A stretch of DNA of 43,253 bases from an uncultured Granulosicoccaceae bacterium (GTDB taxonomy: Bacteria > Pseudomonadota > Gammaproteobacteria > Granulosicoccales > Granulosicoccaceae), in assembly GCA_937931165.1 (NCBI GenBank), contig CALHCI010000081.1, positions 1 to 43,253 of the forward strand, written 5' to 3'. Made by a program: the position numbers and the translations under genes. Shown here piece after piece: positions 7,619-16,396 of the stretch (positions are counted from its first letter, which is position 1; each line of letters opens with the position of its first letter). The notes under the pieces were generated by a model that saw nothing but the letters and a program-made list of their open reading frames with translations, had not been told where the DNA came from and did not search any database.

Positions 7619-8512
7619 CTAGCTTGAGAACGCACTGCGCGCCCCGCCGGATTGCTGCACCTTAAAGATAGATGTGGCATCTGGTGGCGGAGGCAGTGGC
7701 ATGCGTACCGGCACAGCACTCAAACGAGCGTGCAGCGGTTGTTCACCACAAATTAAATTGTCCTGCATGGCTTCCCACAGAGTCTGTTGACTAAGACCTG
7801 AATAAGCACTGCTGTTGCCATTGATTGGCCATGCGTCGGCGGCGATGCACTCGTAAAATAAAATCTTCCGTGCACGCGCAGAGTGATTCGGTGCCGAGCC
7901 ATGCAGACTTCGTACATGATGAATACTGAGGGAACCGGCAGGCCCTGTGAGTGTGGTGGCCTGTTGTGGATGGAATTGCGGATCTTGCGGATCTACCGCG
8001 CCGCAGAAAACACCGTTGCGACTGTGGTCTAACACCGGCCCTTTGTGGCTGCCCGGTATGGCCATTAACGGGCCTGACTCTTCGGTGACGTCTTCAAGCA
8101 TGACACCAATCGCCAGCAGATCGTCATTGGTGTGCGGGTAGAACGCCCAGTCCTGATGCCACTCAACGGCGCTACCGCCATCCGGTGCTTTGGTGTTTAG
8201 CTTGCTGGTGTGCAGTCGGATATTTTCACCCAGTAGCGGTTTAATCAAGTTGCAGATGCGCTCGCTTCTTATGATCTGCCAGTAGATCGGGTCCAGCGTG
8301 TGTGGAAGTTTTATTCGGGTTAGCCGTGGTGTGTCAGGTGTATGACCTTCATCGAGATCGTATTTTTCATTACTCTCGGTTATTGCAGCTGACTCAAGAA
8401 TGAGTCTGTCGGTGACCTTGGTGAGTTCTTTCAGTTGATCTGCCGACAGTGCGTTTTCTATCAGAAGGTAACCGTTTTCAGCGTACTCAGAGATCTGTTG
8501 GTTCGACAGCAT
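7619..8512 (-). CDS. Phytanoyl-CoA dioxygenase (PhyH) family protein
   Basis: A 297-residue Fe(II)/2-oxoglutarate-dependent oxygenase with the HxD pair in EWHQDW (His119, Asp121), the distal histidine in LHGSAPN (His204) and a 2-oxoglutarate-binding arginine about ten residues later (RARK). PhyH-family members hydroxylate varied small molecules; the substrate here is unknown. A GGAGG ribosome binding site sits about 8 nt before the ATG. It is convergent with the ThDP gene, with only 11 bp between stop codons. It is therefore not cotranscribed with that gene but may belong to the same metabolic cluster. Confidence 0.88.
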   Translation of the reverse strand: MLSNQQISEYAENGYLLIENALSADQLKELTKVTDRLILESAAITESNEKYDLDEGHTPDTPRLTRIKLPHTLDPIYWQIIRSERICNLIKPLLGENIRLHTSKLNTKAPDGGSAVEWHQDWAFYPHTNDDLLAIGVMLEDVTEESGPLMAIPGSHKGPVLDHSRNGVFCGAVDPQDPQFHPQQATTLTGPAGSLSIHHVRSLHGSAPNHSARARKILFYECIAADAWPINGNSSAYSGLSQQTLWEAMQDNLICGEQPLHARLSAVPVRMPLPPPPDATSIFKVQQSGGARSAFSS

Positions 8513-8657
8513 TTGTTTTCCTCCGACGAAATATTGTTACTGCTTCAGGCGGCGAGATAGCCCGCCGGCATTGTGATGCAAAACGTCATTACCAGAGAAT
8601 GGTGCAGGGCTGCAGTGCGTTGAGAAACGCAAAGGTGTTTTGAAAATAATTGCATAG

Positions 8658-8686
8658 TTGCCTGCCCGGTAGTGTGTCATCATATT
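8658..8686 (+). promoter_or_regulatory. Weak sigma70-type promoter candidate for the yceI operon
   Basis: TTGCCT and CATATT are 17 bp apart, each matching four of six consensus bases, in the 294-bp divergent region between the PhyH and YceI genes. It would give a leader of about 115 nt. The match is weak. Confidence 0.25.
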
Positions 8687-8806
8687 ACGCGATATCAGAC
8701 GAGCATTGCACCTGCCAGAGCCGTTCCCGGGATTGAACCAATCACGAGTTTAGCGGTCAATTCGGGTGCGTTTTTCCTTCTAAACAAACCCCAAGGTTTT
8801 CAAGTT

Positions 8807-9397
8807 ATGAAATTTGCATCACTTATCGTTGCGGCAACTGCTTTTGCCGGTTCTGTTTCGGCAGCAGATTTGTCTGCGGTACCCTCCGGCACCTACGACG
8901 TTGACCCGACGCACGCCTACATTCGTTTCCAGTATAACCACCTGGGTCTTTCCAATCCGACACTGGGTTTTGAAGAATTCAAAATCACCATGGATCTGGA
9001 CAACGAAAATCCGGTGAATACCAAGGTGTCGCTTGATATTACCACCGACAGCGTGCAGACCGGTTCTGACATCTGGCACGATCACATCACCGGCGGTAAG
9101 TGGTTTGACGCTGCCAACAATCCCAATATCACCTTCAACAGTACTGAGGTTACCGCCAACAGTGACGGTACCTATGATTTAACCGGTGATCTGACCGTCA
9201 AGGGTGAGACCCATCCGGTCGTACTGAAAGTGACCGTGAACGGCGCAATGATGCACCCAATGGCTAACAAGCCAGTGGTTGGTATTTCTGCTGTTGGCGG
9301 GCTTAAGCGTTCGCAATGGGGCCTGGGTGCGAATGCACCATTCGTCAGTGATGAAGTAAAGCTTGAAGTTCAGGCAGAGATGTTTCTCAGACAATAA
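8807..9397 (+). CDS. yceI: YceI family periplasmic protein
   Basis: A 196-residue secreted protein of the YceI family, whose lipocalin-like beta-barrel binds polyisoprenoids such as ubiquinone. The signal peptide MKFASLIVAATAFAGSVSA ends at about residue 19. The mature domain opens with the family pattern VDPTHAYIRFQYNHLG and includes the typical TGDLTVKGETHPV strand. The frame extends to 8672, but the internal ATG gives a clean signal peptide and has an AAGG about 10 nt upstream. The next gene starts 6 bp after its stop and carries a second YceI domain, so the two are surely cotranscribed. Confidence 0.9.
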   Translation: MKFASLIVAATAFAGSVSAADLSAVPSGTYDVDPTHAYIRFQYNHLGLSNPTLGFEEFKITMDLDNENPVNTKVSLDITTDSVQTGSDIWHDHITGGKWFDAANNPNITFNSTEVTANSDGTYDLTGDLTVKGETHPVVLKVTVNGAMMHPMANKPVVGISAVGGLKRSQWGLGANAPFVSDEVKLEVQAEMFLRQ

Positions 9398-9403
9398 GCA
9401 ATA

Positions 9404-10567
9404 ATGTCACGCTACAACAGTGTTGCGGTCAGCCTGCATTGGCTGATCGCACTGTTAATTGCCGGGCTGATTGTCCTTGCAAAAATATCCCACAATCTGG
9501 CTGAAACCGATCCTCTGCGGTTCGACCTGATTCAGTGGCACAAGTCGTTTGGCATAACGCTGCTGCTGTTGGTGGCAGTCAGAATTCTATGGCGGCTAAC
9601 CCATCGGCCTCCGGCACTGCCGCGTAGTATAAAAAAGCTTGAGCGTTTTGGTGCATCTGCAGCGCATCTGGCGCTGTATGGATTAATGATCGCACTGCCT
9701 TTGACCGGTTGGGCAATGGTGTCGGCATCGCCGCTTAATCTGGCCACAGAATTGTTCGGGTTGATTCCATGGCCACATTTGCCGTGGCTGACAGACATCG
9801 CAGACAAAGATGTCTGGGAGCATCGCTTTCACGATCTTCACTATTGGCTGGCTAACGGTCTGATTGCAATTGTTGCTGTACATGCTCTGGCGGCATTGCG
9901 GCATCAGTTTCTGTTAAAAGATGGCGTGCTGTCTCGCATGACCATAGCCGGTGGGCAGGATAACGGTTACGGACTGTTTCTCGGCATGTTGATCGCCGGT
10001 GCGGGTGTGATCGGGTTGCTCAACCTGACAGACCATCACCACAACCAGCAACGAAATGATGTATCCGTAGCTGCTGAATCTGCGAATGCTGAAGCGTCGG
10101 TCGATGCAGCGACAGTTGAAAAAGAGAGTCGGGTAACGTTTTCAGCATCGCAGATGGGTGATCCAATCAACGGTGTGTTTGAAGATCATCAGATTACCCT
10201 GGACCTTAATGACGAAAACCTCGCAGCAGCAACGCTACTGGCAAAGGTTGTTACCGGCAGCGTTGATACCGGAGACGGCCAGATTGATGCGACCGTGGTG
10301 ACGGCAGACTGGTTTGCGTCTGAACAATATCCGGATGCTGAATTCGCTTCCAGCGCCATTGAGTTGGTCGAAGATGGCGTATACACAGTTGCAGGTTCGC
10401 TGACCATTCGCGGGCAAAGTAACGATATTGAATTCACAATGAGACGTGAAGGCGGTACCTACAGCAGTTCTTTTACTATCGACAGAACGGACTTTGGCGT
10501 TGGAGTTGGCGGGCAGGATGAATTTGTTGCGCCGGTTGTCAGTATCGGTTTTGAAGTAACGCCGTAA
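9404..10567 (+). CDS. Cytochrome b561 - YceI domain fusion
   Basis: A 387-residue membrane protein. Residues 1-175 are a four-helix di-heme cytochrome b561 (YceJ/CybB type) with the expected histidines in SLHWLIALL, QWHKSFG, DLHYWLAN and VHALAALRHQ. A fifth hydrophobic segment at about 187-205 is followed by a short His/Asn stretch and an Ala/Glu-rich linker. Residues 240-387 form a YceI-like domain (the TVAGSLTIRGQSNDIEF strand is diagnostic). The topology would place the YceI domain in the periplasm, tethered to the heme protein. In E. coli yceJ and yceI are separate neighbours, so this fusion plus the stand-alone YceI upstream looks like a variant of the same electron-transfer system. The substrate is unknown; quinone is likely. 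Confidence 0.9.
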   Translation: MSRYNSVAVSLHWLIALLIAGLIVLAKISHNLAETDPLRFDLIQWHKSFGITLLLLVAVRILWRLTHRPPALPRSIKKLERFGASAAHLALYGLMIALPLTGWAMVSASPLNLATELFGLIPWPHLPWLTDIADKDVWEHRFHDLHYWLANGLIAIVAVHALAALRHQFLLKDGVLSRMTIAGGQDNGYGLFLGMLIAGAGVIGLLNLTDHHHNQQRNDVSVAAESANAEASVDAATVEKESRVTFSASQMGDPINGVFEDHQITLDLNDENLAAATLLAKVVTGSVDTGDGQIDATVVTADWFASEQYPDAEFASSAIELVEDGVYTVAGSLTIRGQSNDIEFTMRREGGTYSSSFTIDRTDFGVGVGGQDEFVAPVVSIGFEVTP

Positions 10568-10661
10568 CGCCAGTGCCTTTGGTTATTGCGTCTGTTGAAC
10601 AGTATCACAACGCATTGACGTTTAGACTGGGCAACAGTCAGAACTACAATAGCAGGGTGCC

Positions 10662-11258
10662 ATGGCTGTATTGATTGATTCCGGTATTCAGGGTAAGACC
10701 GAAGCGTTGCTGGTTCACCGTGGCAGCGGTGACGACATTACTACCGAGAGTATCGAATCGGTTAATGTGACTTATGAAGGATTTGATGGCGAAAGTCACA
10801 GCGGGTTGACGCGAGCGTCTTGCGTTAGGGTAAAGCAGCAGTACCCGGAAGGGACAGAGATCAGAAACACCCGGCAGCTGTCTGTTGTTTCAATAGAAGA
10901 ACTCGGTGTGGTTGCCGATTTAATGGGTATCGATGCAATTTCACCGTCATGGGTTGGTGCCAACCTTTGTGTTTCCGGCATTCCGGACTTTACGTTGTTA
11001 CCTCCGTCTACGCGGCTGATATTCAGTGGTGGTGTGTCACTGGTGATTGATATGGAAAACGAGCCGTGTGAATACCCGGCACAGGTGATCAGTGAGCACT
11101 ATCCTGAGCAGGGAAAGTTATTTGTGAAGCACGCATTCGGGCGGCGTGGTGTCACTGCATGGGTAGAGAAGGAAGGCTGTATTAAAAACGGTGAAACGGT
11201 TTTGGTGCATGTGCCGAGAGTGCGTGCTTACCTGCACGGTAAGCAACACAAGGTGTAA
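10662..11258 (+). CDS. MOSC domain-containing protein
   Basis: A 198-residue stand-alone MOSC protein. Family features are the opening strand TEALLVHRG, the segment IRNTRQLSVVS, the WVGANLCVSGI block, and the FVKHAFGRRGVTAWVEKEG block near residues 150-170. MOSC domains bind molybdenum cofactor or transfer sulfur. The usual MOSC cysteine may be represented by the Cys in ENEPCEYPAQ. It begins about 95 bp after the b561-YceI gene and may be read from the same promoter. The start ATG has a weak AGGG upstream. Confidence 0.8.
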   Translation: MAVLIDSGIQGKTEALLVHRGSGDDITTESIESVNVTYEGFDGESHSGLTRASCVRVKQQYPEGTEIRNTRQLSVVSIEELGVVADLMGIDAISPSWVGANLCVSGIPDFTLLPPSTRLIFSGGVSLVIDMENEPCEYPAQVISEHYPEQGKLFVKHAFGRRGVTAWVEKEGCIKNGETVLVHVPRVRAYLHGKQHKV

Positions 11259-11294
11259 TCCTTATTATCCGGTTCGGGTTATTCAGTTAGCCGC

Positions 11295-11954
11295 TTAGCT
11301 GTAGTACGGGTAGACAAACTCCAGGTATTCGCCACCAATTTCGATGAAGTCTCCACCGGCAAGTTTAATTTCGATTTGCGGTGCCACACCTTTGCCGTTG
11401 TGCTTAATCGGTTGGGTGCGTTCATTCATTGGCAGGAAGTAATATCCGGTATCTTTCTTTGCGATCGCGCCGATGTCGCCACCGGATTTACCTACTGTAG
11501 TCAGTGGCTTTTCCAGGGGGACGAAGGCACCTGACTTCTGACCGGAGGCGACTCGCAGAGCGGCGACTTCGGAGATTATCTGTTCGAGGTGGGGTTCGAC
11601 GATCGGTGTGACGGACTGCATTGGTGTGACGTTTTGCAGTGCTTCCGGTTGTGGTGGGGTGCTGGTATAGGTTTCCGAGTATTTCAGCTGGTAGTTGCCG
11701 ATTTTTATTTCGTCACTGTGCAGCAGGAAGTGCCGGTCTACTTTGCGGCCGTTAACCACAGTGCCGTTAGTACTTTGCAGATCTTCCAGAATTAAACAGC
11801 CGGTATCAGAAAGAACCTGAGCGTGATAACCGCTGACCGAGAGGTGCGGCAGGCACAGTGAGTTGTCACGTCTGCGGCCAATGGTGACCGTTTCGTCCGA
11901 GAGTCCTAGACTGGTGGATTCGCCGGTTTCTGCTGTAATAATAAGCTGTGGCAT
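11295..11954 (-). CDS. FHA domain protein
   Basis: A 219-residue protein with an N-terminal forkhead-associated domain (about residues 15-90). The phosphothreonine-binding signature is present: TIGRRRDNSLCLPHLSVSGYH and then LQSTNGTVVNG. A second, degenerate FHA-like segment follows (about 135-215, TTVGKSGGDIGAIAKK and later NGKGVAP). FHA proteins read Ser/Thr kinase signals, but no kinase gene is in the window. The frame extends 27 nt further upstream; the MPQLIITAE start is chosen because the domain's first strand begins there. It is convergent with the MOSC gene. Confidence 0.82.
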   Translation of the reverse strand: MPQLIITAETGESTSLGLSDETVTIGRRRDNSLCLPHLSVSGYHAQVLSDTGCLILEDLQSTNGTVVNGRKVDRHFLLHSDEIKIGNYQLKYSETYTSTPPQPEALQNVTPMQSVTPIVEPHLEQIISEVAALRVASGQKSGAFVPLEKPLTTVGKSGGDIGAIAKKDTGYYFLPMNERTQPIKHNGKGVAPQIEIKLAGGDFIEIGGEYLEFVYPYYS

Positions 11955-12070
11955 AGCGCAATTCAGGTGTTTTGGGAACAACCGAAGACACTAGCACAGA
12001 CAGGGGCTACAAGGCAGATCGTTAAGATTTCTATACAGGAAGGTATGGGGCAGGCGTCAAATTGATGCTG

Positions 12071-13615
12071 TTAGAAAGCACCTGGTAATTGGCCGGAGTC
12101 GGAGGTGATGGTGACGGGAATCCTTATCGACTGGCCGGGTTGCAGGTGGTTTTTATTCCACAGCGCAGGGTTCCACTTTTTGAGTTCGCCAATAGACAGG
12201 TTGAATTTGTCAGTAATTGAAATCAGTGAGTCATTGGCATGGACGCGGTAGTTGATCAGTTTGGGTGAGAGGTCACTGCCGGTCTCATCGTCCAGATAGG
12301 CGACAATCATTCTGTCTCCCGGCTGCAGGGCTTTGTCGGACTCGCCGTTCCAGTCGAGCAGGGTGTCGACATCAGTCTGCATATCGCGGGAAATTTTCCA
12401 TAGACTCTCGCCCGGTTCGACCACATGACTTCGGTAAACGTACTTTTTGTATGGCTTAAACTGATAGCCGCTGGCACTGGCGCGGTTTGCATTGTGTGCC
12501 GGAGGCTCGTAAAACCCTGCAATGGTTGCGCTGGCGTACTGGTTGACAGCGTTGTTGCCAGCCTGATTGGCAGCAATAATCGGGTTGCCGAGCTTGCCGT
12601 TGTTCAGTTGATGCACGAGCTGGCTGGCGTGTTTTGCAGGGACAAACACTTCATAAGGCCCGCCGCGAGGAACTTCACCACGCAGATAACCGGGGTTGAG
12701 TGCAATAAGCTCAGCAACTGGAAAATCGGCAAGTTCTGCCACTCTGGTCAGTGACATGGGGCGACCGACCGAGACAGTTTCAATTGCCTTTCGATTAGCC
12801 AGCTCCGGCAATTCCAGCCCGAATTGCTGCGGATTGGCGATCAGTTTGGCGGCGGCGATAATGCGCGGTACGTAGTTGCGCGTTTCGGTGGCCAGGCTGA
12901 GATTCCAGAAAATCGGCTCAAGGCCGGCGGCTTCGGCGCGGGACATGGCTGCGCGCACATTACTGGGACCGGTATTGTAGGCGGCCATGGCCAGCAGCCA
13001 GTCACCATCGAACGTTTTATTCAGACGCAGCAAGTACTTGATGGCTGCGCGGGTGGAGGCGATTACATCCTTGCGTCCGTCATAGTCTTCGTTGATTTTG
13101 AGGCCGAATATTCTTGCCGTAGCCGGAATAAACTGCCAGATCCCCACAGCATCCCGGTTGCTTTCAGCGTGCGGGTTGTACGCGCTCTCAACCAGTGGCA
13201 GCAGTACCAGATCGAGTGGCAGGCCGGCGCGGTCGATCTCGTCCACAATGTGGTAGAGGATCGGTTTTGCATCGATCAGATTGCTGCGCAGTGAAAACAA
13301 TCCGTTCGTAAAGTAGTCGAGCTGCTTGTCAACAGTCGGGTGGTCTATTTGCGTGAATTGAAAGCGGCTTTGCAGCCTTTGCCACAGACTTTCCTGCATT
13401 AAGCCGGCGGGCATCAGTGCAGATTTCTTGTTCTGGTAGGCGCCGGGAGGCCCGCTGCGAGCGCTGAGTTCGGCAATCGCCTCGATTAGCTCGGCTCTTG
13501 AGTTGCTATTGGCTGACACGCTGCAACTGACCAGCGAAGCCCACAGGGCCAATGCCAACATAGCGAAATTTTTCCGCCGTCTGCGGGGCAGGCGGCATCG
13601 ATAAACAGTATTCAT
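12071..13615 (-). CDS. mltD: Membrane-bound lytic murein transglycosylase D
   Basis: A 514-residue periplasmic enzyme that cleaves peptidoglycan between MurNAc and GlcNAc. After an arginine-rich start comes a hydrophobic segment ending in LVSC, a plausible lipobox (Cys31). The SLT catalytic domain is at about 100-260, with the glutamate in LVESAYNPHAE (Glu143) and the motifs GIWQFIPATAR and AAYNTGP. Two LysM peptidoglycan-binding repeats lie near the C-terminus (around HVVEPGESLWKISRD and YRVHANDSLISITDK). The longest frame starts at 13702; the ATG at 13615 gives a normal lipoprotein signal. It is divergent from the yafS-like gene, the same neighbourhood as in E. coli although gloB is absent. 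Confidence 0.9.
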   Translation of the reverse strand: MNTVYRCRLPRRRRKNFAMLALALWASLVSCSVSANSNSRAELIEAIAELSARSGPPGAYQNKKSALMPAGLMQESLWQRLQSRFQFTQIDHPTVDKQLDYFTNGLFSLRSNLIDAKPILYHIVDEIDRAGLPLDLVLLPLVESAYNPHAESNRDAVGIWQFIPATARIFGLKINEDYDGRKDVIASTRAAIKYLLRLNKTFDGDWLLAMAAYNTGPSNVRAAMSRAEAAGLEPIFWNLSLATETRNYVPRIIAAAKLIANPQQFGLELPELANRKAIETVSVGRPMSLTRVAELADFPVAELIALNPGYLRGEVPRGGPYEVFVPAKHASQLVHQLNNGKLGNPIIAANQAGNNAVNQYASATIAGFYEPPAHNANRASASGYQFKPYKKYVYRSHVVEPGESLWKISRDMQTDVDTLLDWNGESDKALQPGDRMIVAYLDDETGSDLSPKLINYRVHANDSLISITDKFNLSIGELKKWNPALWNKNHLQPGQSIRIPVTITSDSGQLPGAF

Positions 13616-13705
13616 GCAATCCAGGTTGCCGCCGAAAGACGGGCGAATGATAATTATCAGGATCCTGCGGAGACAAATATCCCTCTGATAGAGTATATTC
13701 AACCA

Positions 13706-14512
13706 ATGATAAATTTCAGAAAAAACTCACCTTGCTGGCTGGATGCGCAGCCGGTATTGCGGAGTTGGTATGAAACCACGCTGGGTGGCGCAGTTCTCGA
13801 TACCGTCACCGACAAATTCGATGACATTCTGCCCGGGATTTTCGGCTACCAGGGTGTGCAGGTGGGTCAAATAGCGCCACAACGCGAGTTGCTGGCCAGC
13901 GCCGGGCTGCATCGCCGGATAGTAGTGGATAGCTGCGCCGAAGCATCAAACAGCCACATTACCGGTGAGCTCGAGCACCTGCCAATCAGCAACAACTGTG
14001 TGAATCTGGTGTTTTTTCCGCATGCGCTGGAGTTTTGCGATAGCCCGCACGGGGCTTTGCGTGAAGCAGACCGCGTGCTAACCGCAGACGGGCACCTGCT
14101 GATCATGGGCTTTAACCCCTACAGTCAGTTTGGTATGCGCCGGGCGCTTGGGCGCTCAGTGCCGTGGACCGGAAAAACCTACAGCAGAGCCCGTATAGAA
14201 GATTGGCTGTCGGTACTGGGCTTTCGGGTGGTGGCGACGGAAACTGTGTTTCTGCGGCCTCCGGTTAATCGCGCAAGGGTGCTTTCTTCGACCAGATTTT
14301 TAGAGAAAACCCAGCGGCTGTTCGGTTTTGCGGGTGGGGTGTATTTAATCCATGCGCGCAAACAGACAATACCAATGAGCCTTTCAAGGCAGCAGTGGCT
14401 GCAGCCTCGCGGCCGATTGGTGCACGGCGCTTTTGCTCAACACGCCAGCCGCGTTGCAGCAAGAGTCAATGCCGACCCTCATCAGCGCAATTCAAAAAAA
14501 GATAAAGACTGA
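13706..14512 (+). CDS. YafS-like SAM-dependent methyltransferase family protein
   Basis: A 268-residue protein resembling E. coli YafS throughout. It shares the early FGYQGVQVGQ block, the PHGALREADRVL...GHLLIMGFNP block (about residues 112-137) and the ARKQTIPMSL segment near the end. The fold is annotated as a class I methyltransferase, but I see no glycine-rich SAM-binding loop at the usual position, so activity is uncertain. The neighbours mltD (divergent) and dnaQ (downstream, 14 bp gap) match the E. coli order mltD-gloB-yafS-rnhA-dnaQ, with gloB and rnhA missing. The substrate is unknown. Confidence 0.8.
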   Translation: MINFRKNSPCWLDAQPVLRSWYETTLGGAVLDTVTDKFDDILPGIFGYQGVQVGQIAPQRELLASAGLHRRIVVDSCAEASNSHITGELEHLPISNNCVNLVFFPHALEFCDSPHGALREADRVLTADGHLLIMGFNPYSQFGMRRALGRSVPWTGKTYSRARIEDWLSVLGFRVVATETVFLRPPVNRARVLSSTRFLEKTQRLFGFAGGVYLIHARKQTIPMSLSRQQWLQPRGRLVHGAFAQHASRVAARVNADPHQRNSKKDKD

Positions 14513-14526
14513 AGCCGGATACCGCA

Positions 14527-15267
14527 TTGGAACCAAGCCGTCATTTACGTCAGGTGGTGCTCGATACTGAAACCACCGGCCTTGAAGTTTCACAGCATCA
14601 CCGTGTTATTGAAATCGGTGCTGTTGAGATTATCAATCGCAAGCTCACCGGCCGTCACTACCATCAGTATATTCAGCCCGACCGTGCGATTGATGCTGGC
14701 GCTCTTGAGGTGCACGGCATTACTGAAGCGTTTCTGGCCGACAAACCCCGCTTTGGCGAGATTGCCGATGCGTTTCTGGATTTTATTGAAGGTGCTGAGG
14801 TCGTCATTCACAACGCAGCGTTTGATGTAGCGTTTCTCGATTACGAATTTAGATTATGTGCTGCCAATACCCGCATGGAGCTGGGTTGTCTGGAGGTAAC
14901 TGATTCCCTGGAGCTTGCCAGGCGGCAGTACCCGGGGCAGAGGAACAGTCTTGATGCGTTGTGCAAACGCCTTGGTATAGACAACTCGCGTCGAACCCTG
15001 CACGGCGCTTTACTCGATTCGGAAATTCTTGCCGAGGTTTATCTCGGTATGACCGGTGGCCAGTCGGTACTGGTGCTTGAAGTGGAGTCCGGTGCGGGTA
15101 ACCAGAGTGCCGAGGTGGTGATCGACCCGTCAATCTACCCGGTGACACCGGTGGTGCAGGCTTCAAAAGAAGAACTGAAGGCGCACGAAAGCTGGCTTGC
15201 CACGTTACAAAAAGAGTCTGCTGACGGCTGTGTCTGGAGCCGCCTGGAGGGGCTGCCAGCTAGTTGA
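14527..15267 (+). CDS. dnaQ: DNA polymerase III epsilon subunit (3'-5' proofreading exonuclease)
   Basis: A 246-residue proofreading subunit of the replicative polymerase. The three exonuclease motifs are intact: LDTETTG (Exo I), NAAFDVAFLDYEF (Exo II) and HGALLDSEILAEVYL (Exo III). The C-terminus ends with the family's EELKAHESWLATLQK segment, which helps bind the alpha subunit. Length matches E. coli DnaQ (243). The only start at the right place is a TTG with a poor ribosome binding site, so translation may be weak or coupled to the yafS-like gene whose stop is 14 bp upstream. It is convergent with smpB, 7 bp apart. Confidence 0.95.
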   Translation: MEPSRHLRQVVLDTETTGLEVSQHHRVIEIGAVEIINRKLTGRHYHQYIQPDRAIDAGALEVHGITEAFLADKPRFGEIADAFLDFIEGAEVVIHNAAFDVAFLDYEFRLCAANTRMELGCLEVTDSLELARRQYPGQRNSLDALCKRLGIDNSRRTLHGALLDSEILAEVYLGMTGGQSVLVLEVESGAGNQSAEVVIDPSIYPVTPVVQASKEELKAHESWLATLQKESADGCVWSRLEGLPAS

Positions 15268-15274
15268 AGCGCGG

Positions 15275-15754
15275 TTAACCGTGTTTCATGATGCGGGCTT
15301 TTTCACGATTCCAGTCGCGCTCTTTTTCGGTGGCGCGTTTATCGTGCGTTTTCTTACCCTTGGCCAGCCCGATATCGATTTTCACTTTTGATCGTTTCCA
15401 GAACAGACTGAGTGGTACCAGCGTGTAACCCTTGCGGTCTACCAAACCAACGAGCTTGTTTATCTCTGCCCGATGCAACAGTATTTTTCTGTCGCGCAGG
15501 GGTTTGGCCACCACATGGGTCGATGCTGACAACAGCGGCGTCATGTGACAGCCATAAAGCCATGCCTCTCCATTGCGGATCATGACGTAGCTTTCAGTCA
15601 GTTGCACACGCCCCGCTCGCAGGCTTTTTACTTCCCAGCCTTCAAGCACCAGACCACCCTCATAGGTGTCTTCGATAAGGTAGTCGTGGCGGGCGCGTTT
15701 GTTGGTGGCAATGCGCGCGGAGTTGTCGCCTTTCTTTTTCTTTGGTTTGGCCAT
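15275..15754 (-). CDS. smpB: SsrA-binding protein SmpB
   Basis: A 159-residue tmRNA-binding protein required for trans-translation, which rescues stalled ribosomes. The OB-fold signatures are present ([18 protein letters not shown] and [11 protein letters not shown]) together with the basic C-terminal tail [19 protein letters not shown] that enters the ribosomal A site. The frame begins three codons earlier; the MAKPKKKK start matches the family. The stop codon lies in a 10-bp palindrome (15272-15281) between the convergent dnaQ and smpB ends. No ssrA gene is visible in the window. Confidence 0.95.
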   Translation of the reverse strand: MAKPKKKKGDNSARIATNKRARHDYLIEDTYEGGLVLEGWEVKSLRAGRVQLTESYVMIRNGEAWLYGCHMTPLLSASTHVVAKPLRDRKILLHRAEINKLVGLVDRKGYTLVPLSLFWKRSKVKIDIGLAKGKKTHDKRATEKERDWNREKARIMKHG

Positions 15755-15860
15755 AGGTTGCAAGTATACCTGTTAAATCGGAATATTCACGGAACCGGCC
15801 CCCGATCCTGATTGATTAGCCGGACTGATCAACAGGCTTATCAATCGAGTGTTTTAATGT

Positions 15861-15890
15861 TTGACGAAGTATCTATTTAAATTGCTTAAT
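15861..15890 (+). promoter_or_regulatory. Sigma70-type promoter candidate for ratA
   Basis: TTGACG and CTTAAT are separated by 18 bp in the divergent smpB-ratA region, giving a leader of about 70 nt before ratA. The match is five of six for -35 and four of six for -10. A perfect TATAAT at 15957-15962 is too close to the ATG to serve this gene. Confidence 0.4.
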
Positions 15891-15964
15891 CGGTAGTTGA
15901 AAGTGCTCTGGCAGGCAAGTTGTTGCAGACCTGGCAATTTTTTTAATCAGCAGAAATATAATTA

Positions 15965-16396
15965 ATGCCTAATCTTGAAAGGACAGCGCTGGTGTCTCAC
16001 AGCGCAAAACAAATGTTCGATCTGGTCAATGACGTCGATGCCTACCCGGAGTTTTTACCCTGGTGTTCAGGGGCGCAGACACTGGAGCGTGGTACCGGCT
16101 ACAACATTGCCCGGGTCAACATGAAAAAAGGGCCGCTATCGCAGCACTTTACTACCCGCAATGAGCTGGCCGACGGCGAGTCCATCACGATGTCTCTGGT
16201 CGACGGGCCGTTTAAACAGCTTAACGGCAAGTGGGTATTCGAAGAGATTGGTGAGCTGGGTTGCAAGGTGAGTTTCAGTATCGACTTTGCGTTCTCAGGG
16301 TTTTTGCTGCAGAAAACCCTAAGCCCGATATTCAACGAGATTTGCGGCAGAATGGTAGATGCGTTTGTGGCGCGCGCACGTGACGTTTACGACTGA
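15965..16396 (+). CDS. ratA: RatA / COQ10-like START-domain protein
   Basis: A 143-residue START/COQ10 fold protein: the opening MPNLERTALVSHSAKQMFDLV, the YPEFLPWC segment and the helix NEICGRMVDAFVARARDVY are all typical. In E. coli the homologue RatA was described as inhibiting 70S ribosome assembly, while the family also includes coenzyme Q-binding proteins, so the true role is debated. Unlike in E. coli, the next gene (rnfH/ratB) is on the opposite strand. The two coding regions overlap tail to tail by 10 bp. Confidence 0.9.
   Translation: MPNLERTALVSHSAKQMFDLVNDVDAYPEFLPWCSGAQTLERGTGYNIARVNMKKGPLSQHFTTRNELADGESITMSLVDGPFKQLNGKWVFEEIGELGCKVSFSIDFAFSGFLLQKTLSPIFNEICGRMVDAFVARARDVYD

Noticed and set aside
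15957..15962. Perfect TATAAT as the ratA promoter
   Set aside because: It ends 2 bp before the ATG, so it would start transcription inside the gene; the TTGACG/CTTAAT pair upstream is more sensible.
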